Source of the DNA: Cylindrodendrum hubeiense
Taxonomy: Eukaryota > Ascomycota > Sordariomycetes > Hypocreales > Nectriaceae
Reading direction: 5' to 3'
Assembly (NCBI GenBank): GCA_014621425.1
Contig: JAANBB010000007.1
Span: forward strand, 186,001 to 250,000
DNA length: 64,000 bases
A program made the translations under genes and the position numbers. The notes beneath the pieces were generated by a model that saw nothing but the letters and a program-made list of their open reading frames with translations, made no database searches and was not told the origin of the DNA. Below, in pieces: positions 57,854 through 64,000 of the stretch. Position 1 is the stretch's first letter. The number at the start of each line of letters is the position of its first letter.

Positions 57854-58672
57854 CTAGCCCCTAAGGCCCTTGGACTTTCCATTTCCATTCATACCATTGA
57901 TCTTAAGAGGTTGGGTGGGCAATAGCTGCAGCGACATGATCCACACACCAGTATAGATCATGAGAGCGGTAATTGCAGCAGCGGGATATGACACATGATA
58001 CCCACGATCAACGCTCAATGCTAACCAAACAGGGGCACCGAATCCCGCATTGGCCATTCCGTAAGCCATGACACTCGCGGGTATGATAACTAAATTCTTC
58101 ACTCCTTTCAGGTGAGGAGCAATGAGATTAATGACGGTAGCAGCAACCATCGGAGAGGCCGCATGGACCGCTGGAAACCAAAGGGGGAACCCTCCGATTT
58201 CCAACGGCTGGTACCCATAGTAGATGTAGATCCCCAGGTAAATTGGCGGGTATTCGAGCACCAGGTTGATGATAAAGGCTCTCAACCAGAGAAGTTGAAA
58301 TTCTTGCTGCGTCGTCTTGGGATTCTGAAGGACGGTCCAGAACCAGTATCCCATGCCTCCGACATACCAACCGTATGTTGCAGGCACGAATATTGGAATC
58401 GGTCTCCCAAAAGCTTCAAATGCTACCCAGTTTCCTTCGCGTGGGAAGTAGCAGAAGCCCATCACGTCGACAATAGGCTCGTATGCCGACGCCAAGCAAC
58501 CGCCAATGCCGAATAGTAGAGCTTTCGGGTCACCACGCGAAATTAGATTCCGAATACCCATGCCAAAGAAGATAACAAAAGGTATTTGGGTGGCGATGGT
58601 AAATATGAGCTGCTCAGTGTAAGGAATCATCATGCCCGCCGGGGGGCGGCTGGCGGTACCGGGAACGAACAT
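57854..58672 (-). CDS. Polytopic membrane protein, AveC (spirocyclase)-like
   Basis: A single exon of 272 aa from the ATG at 58672 (MFVPGTASRPPAG). About seven hydrophobic helices are visible (TEQLIFTIATQIPFVIFFGMG; ALLFGIGGCLASAY; VPATYGWYVGGMGYWFW; AFIINLVLEYPPIYLGIYIYY; and three more). The short loop SAYEPIVDVMGFCYFP has Glu65 and Asp69 between helices and is the best marker for fungal homologues of AveC, the Streptomyces protein that forms the spiroketal of avermectin. Fungal relatives are poorly studied. Acidic residues in an otherwise hydrophobic protein recall membrane terpene cyclases of the Pyr4 type, the main alternative. It is divergent from the P450-3 gene across 604 bp, so an ER-membrane pair is plausible. 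Family call moderate, activity unknown. Confidence 0.65.
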   Translation of the reverse strand: MFVPGTASRPPAGMMIPYTEQLIFTIATQIPFVIFFGMGIRNLISRGDPKALLFGIGGCLASAYEPIVDVMGFCYFPREGNWVAFEAFGRPIPIFVPATYGWYVGGMGYWFWTVLQNPKTTQQEFQLLWLRAFIINLVLEYPPIYLGIYIYYGYQPLEIGGFPLWFPAVHAASPMVAATVINLIAPHLKGVKNLVIIPASVMAYGMANAGFGAPVWLALSVDRGYHVSYPAAAITALMIYTGVWIMSLQLLPTQPLKINGMNGNGKSKGLRG

Positions 58673-59276
58673 GGCGCTTTTTGGGGTTGAGTTCAATAGG
58701 GAAAACAATAGGTACAAAGCGCGGATTTGGGTGCGATCTCCGATATGAGCTGTAGCCCTGTCAAAAGCTTCCTGGTCGAAAATACTAGTGTCGCTAGAGT
58801 CTAGATCAGAAATATTCGATGAGAATTGTTACGGTCCCTTTCTCATTTGTGTAGCTACCTCGGTGTTTAAGAGCGTCCGGAGACGCGAAGCTCCGCACCC
58901 CGCCCCGGGTTCCGGACGGCGCCCGCGGCACCGGAACTACCAGTCTAGTTCCCCGTGGACGCAGGCGCTAATCTTCTGCCGCCTCAATACAATTGCAATT
59001 ATAGGCTATGTTGACGGCGATTAGCTCGCACCGTATCGCTCCTAACTCCGCGGCACTCGTGGACCATCGTACCCGGGCATGCGCAACATGGTGCACTCGA
59101 GGTACCATGTATATCTGAGAGGCCAAGTAATGACACTGTTAGTATCGGGAAATCACGGTGAAAAGTATCATAGAATCTCTAGTGTTGCTTACATCGGTTG
59201 AAGTGGCTATTGCGCAGCTTGCGACCACCACAACGTCCTGTCTAAGTCGGCTTGTACGGCCGCTACCAAGGCGAAC
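58673..59276. promoter_or_regulatory. Divergent promoter AveC-like / P450-3
   Basis: 604 bp with a GC-rich core. The inverted repeat GTTCCGG (58909-58915) / CCGGAAC (58931-58937) has a 15-bp spacer that contains CCGCGG (58923-58928). Another CCGCGG is at 59048-59053. This resembles the elements in the VOC and NTF2-like B promoters. Confidence 0.6.
58909..58937. promoter_or_regulatory. Inverted repeat GTTCCGG-N15-CCGGAAC enclosing CCGCGG
   Basis: Perfect 7-bp arms. CGGAA/TTCCG half-sites and the internal CCGCGG make it a strong candidate operator for a Zn2Cys6 dimer. Placed between two divergent genes, it could control both. Confidence 0.55.
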
Positions 59277-61046
59277 ATGGCATTCACCACTGTCATCAGC
59301 TCAGCGAAAGAGATTATAGCATCAGCAATCCAAACTCCCCAAGGAAAATATGGAGTGGCGATTATTGTCATTGTATGCTCAGTGTCCTCAATTTTAACTC
59401 GATCAAGACAAAGCTAACATTCCGTAGGTGGGCTTTTTTTCTAGCCTTTTGATGGGCGACAAACGTCGAAAGCTTTTACCGCCTGGTCCCAAGGGGTATC
59501 CGCTGATTGGAAACCTTCTATCTCTTTCCAAAGCCGATGACATCCCGCGCATCACAAGGCAGTGGGCCAAGAAATTTGGCCCCGTTGTGTATACAAGGAT
59601 GGGAGGCACAGATTGGATCTGGCTCAACACGGCCAGCGTAGCCAAGGAGCTGCTCGACAAGCGAGGATCAAAATACTCCTCTCGTCCAAAGATGCCAATG
59701 GCTTTCGATGCGACATCAAACCAGAATCGTGAAATATTTATGCCCTATGGAGAGCACTGGAGAATCCTACGAAAGTTAAGCCATGCCGCTTTAAACTTCA
59801 ACACCGCGGCAACTTACAGACCGATCCAAGACTTTGAGTCCAAGCAGTTACTCTATGAGTTCCTTCACGCAAAAGATGACATGGCCTTCTATGACATGAA
59901 CAGGCGGTATTCTGCAAGTGTGATCATGACCGTCACTTACGGCCATCGTGTTGCAGACTGGAACGATATTTACATCAAAAAGATTTACGAAGTCCTGGAA
60001 CATTTCACGCTCATGTCGGAGCCTGGTGCTTGGCTTGTTGATGCATTCCCGTCGCTTGCAAAGCTTCCGTCCTGGCTCGTACAGAATTGGTGGAAAATTG
60101 GGCGCGAATGGTGGGAGTACGACCGGCAGGTGTACCTCAAATTCTACCTCGACCTAGTTAAACAGATCGAGGATGGGACTGCACCAGACTGCTTCATCAG
60201 AGATTTCTATGAAGGAGGACTTGAGAAGAGCGGTATCAATGAGGAGCAAGCTGCGTACGCGGCTGGCGGAATGGTTGAAGCAGGGAGTGAGTCCACCTCG
60301 ACAGTCATCAACGCTTGGATTCTGGCATGTCAAATGAACCCTCACGTCGTCAAGGCTGCTCAAGAAGAGTTGGATCGGGTGGTGGGCCAAGACCGCATGC
60401 CATCGTTTGATGATGAGGACAATCTGCCTTACATTCGAGCCATGGTCAAGGAAACTCTCCGCTGGTGGCCGATAACCAAGGCTGGAATGAACCATGCTAC
60501 GACTGAAGACGACTGGTACAACGGATATTTTATTCCAAAGGGTAGCGTCGTCATGCTAAACTGGTGGTAAGTATTGTCACTGCAGATAACCCTATTTGAC
60601 CTTTATCTAACAATCCAAGGGCTATCCACTTTGACGATTCACGTTGGAGTGACCCTCATGCATATGATCCACGTCGCTATCTGGATGACCCCTACACCAC
60701 GGCGGAATCAGTCAACCTCGCAGATGGAAATGCCAGAGACCACTTTGCCTATGGTGCTGGTCGCCGCATTTGTAGCGGCATGCATCTAGCACAAAACTCT
60801 CTATACATCATCATGGCCCGGACCCTCTGGGCGTACAACATTAAACGCGCAAGAGGGCCGGACTCGGAAGAGATCGAACCTGTCTTGAAGACCGAACCCG
60901 GGTTCTTGATGGTCCCCGCCAGATTCCACGCGGTCCTCGAACCTCGAAGCAAGAAGCATGCTGAAATTGTGCAGCAGGATTGGATTGAGGCCAAAGCCAA
61001 GGGCGTCACGATTAATAGGAAGAGGAATATCCGGAAGAGCGAGTAG
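59277..61046 (+). CDS. Cytochrome P450 monooxygenase (P450-3, OrdA-like)
   Basis: Three exons (59277-59372, 59428-60566, 60620-61046) give 553 aa. Exon 1 codes MAFTTVISSAK and, with exon 2, an anchor (GVAIIVIVGFFSSLL); without it the frame would open with no ATG before the anchor. Motifs: PPGPKGYPLIGN hinge, ADW..I..I region, I-helix AGGMVEAGSESTST (Ser-Thr variant of AGxDTT), ExxR as KETLRWWP, PRRYL and heme loop FAYGAGRRICSG with Cys463. The type is that of fungal CYP2-like enzymes such as O-methylsterigmatocystin oxidoreductase, which act on aromatic polyketides. It is ER-bound and needs P450 reductase. It is divergent from AveC-like and convergent with the FAD monooxygenase. Substrate unknown. 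Confidence 0.93.
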
Positions 61047-61651
61047 ACATGCGATGTGAAGCTCGAAAGCCGGGCATGTCTTTCAGTGCATTAGATTAGA
61101 AGACTACTTAGTTGTTTCGTGTTGCGTAGGTAGTCACTCGAATACGATTTGATCACATGCTAGATTTAATGGTTATTTTTTGGTGTCATGTTCACTTTCC
61201 TAAGAGAGTAAAAGAATTGGAGGTTATGTGTTTGTTCCTATCTTCACTGATAAGCTAAGGCGTTTTGACCACTCTTGCCCAAATTTGAGTTTGTCTCATT
61301 GTAAAACCTCCTATCAAATGAAACATATCAGTGATCTCTTCATAGCGTGTAGGGTAGCCCCCGACATCAGAAATTATTTTCTGTCTTAAGTGACTGAATA
61401 TGTCCTCTCTCCATCGTCGTCGACACTTCCGGCTTGGAGATGCTTTTCTTCAATCCAGTTGTATGAGATGCATCGAGAGAGGCTTCAAAGCAAAAAGATT
61501 TTAATAATGCACGGATCTGAGAACATGAACATAAAAGTCTGATCGTTAGCTACACACCTGGTAGCCCGGCTAAAAATGATGAGGAAACAGCAAGACATGT
61601 CTTGAATAAATCAGTTTCTCTTATACATTCTAGTGAACATACTGTCCCCAT
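61047..61651. other. Intergenic region between convergent P450-3 and FMO
   Basis: 605 AT-rich bases, probably two 3' UTRs. No coding or structural signal is recognised. Confidence 0.45.
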
Positions 61652-63591
61652 TCACGCAGAACCGTGGTGACCAACAATCGTCTCTAAGATAAGATACGCC
61701 TGCGATGGATGCTGGATGGATATTCCTCTCCAAGCAACATGACCATCTGGTCTGACCAAAACCAGAGGCTTTTGCCATACGCTTGCGGCATGGTCCTCTC
61801 CAACAAGCGTGACGTAGCTCATAGGTAATCCAAGAACCTTGGCGGCTTCGACAAGCAAGGAGCTCCCTCTATCTGGCTGCTCTTCATCGCTGAACTCCAC
61901 TAGAGAGAAGGCTGGTCCAAGATGATCAAAGATGGGTGACTCGTCCTTCAAGAAAACATGAGGCGCGCGACTCCCAGGCCATGTGGTGGGCAGGTAAGTA
62001 TGGGGATCCCACGTCGGCTCGTCTTCAGATTCATCGGGCATACAAACCGGAGACACGTATCGGTATCCCATTTCTATACCCAAATCTGTATTTTCACCGT
62101 CGTGTTCGCTGTAGTGCTGGTGAATAGAGTTCCTGATACGGAGACCCTCCTCTGACTTCTTATCGATCTCTGCCGCATTCTTGCCCATCAGCTCGACGGC
62201 GGCCAAATGAACTGACATATGAACCCCGGATCGTCCAACGTTTTGAGCAGCGATTGGCTTTCGTTCCTGCTCATACGATCGAAGAAGCCCTTCGCCACCA
62301 TATCCGTTGATGACGGCAGCAAGCTTCCAAGCAATGTCAAAAGCATCACCCATCCCAGTATTCATGCCGTAACCACCAGTGGGTATGTTCATATGAGCTG
62401 AATCTCCTGCAAGAAATAGTCGTAGTTCAGGGCCAGCGAAGTTATTAGCAACTGCAATACTAGGCTGAAACGTGGATCGCACGAGGATCTCGTCGATCCA
62501 GATTTCGAACGGCTCGTAGAATCCACCAAGAACCGTATACACAGCTTCTTCAGACGTGATGGTAGACTCATCTACACCTGGAGGAAGGGGGAAATGAACT
62601 GTGAATATTTCCTATCCACCTGCAGTTAGAGTTATATGTATACGCTCCATCAATGGTATCACACACCTTTTCATCCTGCGCTATGACTACACCGCCAAAG
62701 GCACCATCTTTCAACATGAATAGATGCCAAAACCGACCTTGCCTGTGGAGATTCAACAGGTCTCTGGATTTGAAATGGATAAGTAAAAAGGACGCCGGGC
62801 TGTGTATCAGAAGTGTAAGCCAATGCCATCGGAATGGAAGGAAAGTCTCACATTGGCCCTCCATCCATACCTATGTTGAGACACTTCCGGCATTTACTCG
62901 ACGCTCCATCACATGCAACAGCAAGCTTTGACTGGAATATCTGCACCTCTGTCTCACCATCCTTTGTGACCCGGGCTTTGACACCATCAGCTGTCTCTAT
63001 AACTGATTCCAATTTATGCCCATATCGAAGGTCGATCAGCGGGCTTTCTTGGCACATGTCTCTCATCCATGATTCGAAGATTTGCTGAGAAATTCGCTGG
63101 TATGGTTCGAGAGGCTGGGTGCCGTCGTTTGTTGACTCAATTGTGCGTCTGTATTCGTCAACGGAGGGATGGTTCCATTGTGTGACCGGGGTCTCCTGGC
63201 TGAGGCCTGTCGATATCAAAACGGTGTATGGAATATCGCTTGGAACTCCTATGATGATGTTGAATCAGATATATGCGGTGAGTATTACAAATCCGTTCTC
63301 ACCTTTACGGCGTAGACCCTCCGACAACCCTATCTTGCGTAGCAGTTCCATGGATCTCGCATTTGTCAGATCCATCTTTGGCCACCTGCAGCATGTCAGT
63401 CACTTTCCTATCGTGTAGACCTGTAGGGTTTGTTACTTGGTTGGTTCGGAGTTTCTTTCCAAAACCACCGACTTCACGCCGTAAAATGCCAAGACTGAGG
63501 CCGTCATTAGGCCCACAGGGCCACCCCCTAGGATCAATACAGAGTCATCGCCGACGGAATGGACTACTTCGGGGTTTTCTGGTGTTGACAT
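61652..63591 (-). CDS. Class A FAD-dependent aromatic monooxygenase (phenol hydroxylase/MhpA-like)
   Basis: Five exons in transcript order (63591-63437, 63385-63303, 63248-62852, 62799-62667, 62611-61652) give 575 aa. Motifs in order: dinucleotide fold LGGGPVGLMTASVLAFYG (about 21-38); DG motif ACDGASS at Asp193-Gly194; second FAD motif LFLAGDSAHMNIPTGGYGMNTGMGDAFDIAWKLA with Gly325-Asp326. A thioredoxin-like C-terminal domain ends LVLVRPDGHVAWRG, as in MhpA, PcpB and fungal phenol hydroxylase-like enzymes. They hydroxylate phenols ortho or para with NAD(P)H and O2, or carry out Baeyer-Villiger-like or dearomatising steps in fungal pathways. All exon phases agree. It would supply a catechol-type substrate to the VOC protein. 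This link is inferred. Confidence 0.93.
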
Positions 63592-64000
63592 TGTTGTACC
63601 TGACGTTTGTTTCGTTACTTTAGTTGGCAAATACCGAGTGCGTTACCCTCAATTCAGTGTTGAGGTGGTGGATACTTGAATGGACGATCACATGAAACTT
63701 AGCCAATAAGCAGCAGTAAATCATTGGTGTTGCGACGCAGAAAGTGGTGCCAGATCTGGCCTGGTCTTCCACGGAGCTTACAGCAAAGGGCGGTTTTGTT
63801 CCGGCCGGGCCGGACGCATTTGACGCTCCGCTCCCGTGCGGATCGAGTCTTGAACGACAATCCGACGCGGAAGCCAGCAAATTGATCGTACGATCAGGGA
63901 ATAATAGCGGTGATTCTGTGCAATAGCATGGAATTTGGACTAGTACTACTATTCTACGAGGAGTGAGGCTCCTCTCATGCTCTCATGCCGTCAGATGAGC
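63592..64000. promoter_or_regulatory. Upstream region of FMO, right edge
   Basis: 409 bp. At 63800-63814 is the palindrome TCCGGCC-G-GGCCGGA with 7-bp arms, a CGG-rich element in the probable FMO promoter. No further gene starts within the window. Confidence 0.5.
63800..63814. promoter_or_regulatory. Palindrome TCCGGCC-G-GGCCGGA upstream of FMO
   Basis: Perfect 7-bp arms with a single centre base. It lies about 210 bp upstream of the FMO start and shares TCCGG/CCGGA halves with sites before VOC and AveC/P450-3. A candidate Zn2Cys6 binding site. Confidence 0.5.

Noticed and set aside
59428..59451. P450-3 starting directly at the long open frame (GTG at 59428 or ATG at 59452)
   Set aside because: An upstream exon with ATG at 59277 and a good GTATGC..CCGTAG intron supplies a complete membrane anchor.

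Overview
The window is nuclear DNA from a filamentous ascomycete, most likely of the Aspergillus/Penicillium group (Eurotiales). Nearly every gene reads only after removal of short GT..AG introns of about 45-100 nt. The gene types (Zn2Cys6 regulators, a HET protein, P450s, a CBM1-bearing cellulase, a vanillyl-alcohol oxidase very like the Penicillium enzyme) are typical of that group. I see 29 protein genes, no rRNA or tRNA gene, no transposon coding sequence, and no PKS, NRPS, prenyltransferase or class I terpene synthase. Exon boundaries were built by hand from frame continuity, splice signals and family motifs.

Left edge (0.2-6.4 kb): an acetate-type (GPR1/FUN34/YaaH) transporter, an alpha/beta hydrolase and a large glycosylated membrane protein of unknown role.

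Region 7.1-28.7 kb looks like a phenolic catabolic cluster. It holds a P450 and a class II aldolase sharing a promoter, an APC permease, a zinc alcohol dehydrogenase divergent from a vanillyl-alcohol oxidase (VAO), an aldehyde dehydrogenase and a second P450. Two transcription factors lie tail to tail beside it, one combining C2H2-type fingers with a Zn2Cys6 cluster. VAO would make aromatic aldehydes or alcohols from 4-substituted phenols, ADH and ALDH would interconvert and oxidise them, and the P450s could hydroxylate or demethylate. The promoters carry repeated GTGGGG/GCGGGG palindromes (CreA-like) and other repeats.

Region 29.6-46.7 kb is mixed: a secreted GH5 cellulase, a small secreted protein, a secreted AttH/CrtC-fold protein, a Zn2Cys6 regulator, a HET-domain protein, a second Zn2Cys6 regulator divergent from an aldo-keto reductase, and a Cys- and Thr-rich single-pass wall-sensor-like protein.

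Region 47.6-63.6 kb is a second possible cluster with no classical backbone enzyme: SDR, Zn2Cys6 regulator, two NTF2/SnoaL-like small enzymes flanking a VOC-fold (extradiol dioxygenase-like) protein, a 2EXR-type gene with an in-frame stop or odd intron, a polytopic AveC (spirocyclase)-like protein, a P450 and a class A FAD monooxygenase. CCGCGG and CGGAA motifs recur in the intergenic regions of this stretch. The chemistry would fit hydroxylation followed by ring cleavage or skeletal rearrangement of an aromatic or meroterpenoid substrate. This is the strongest candidate for an undescribed system; the VAO cluster comes next.
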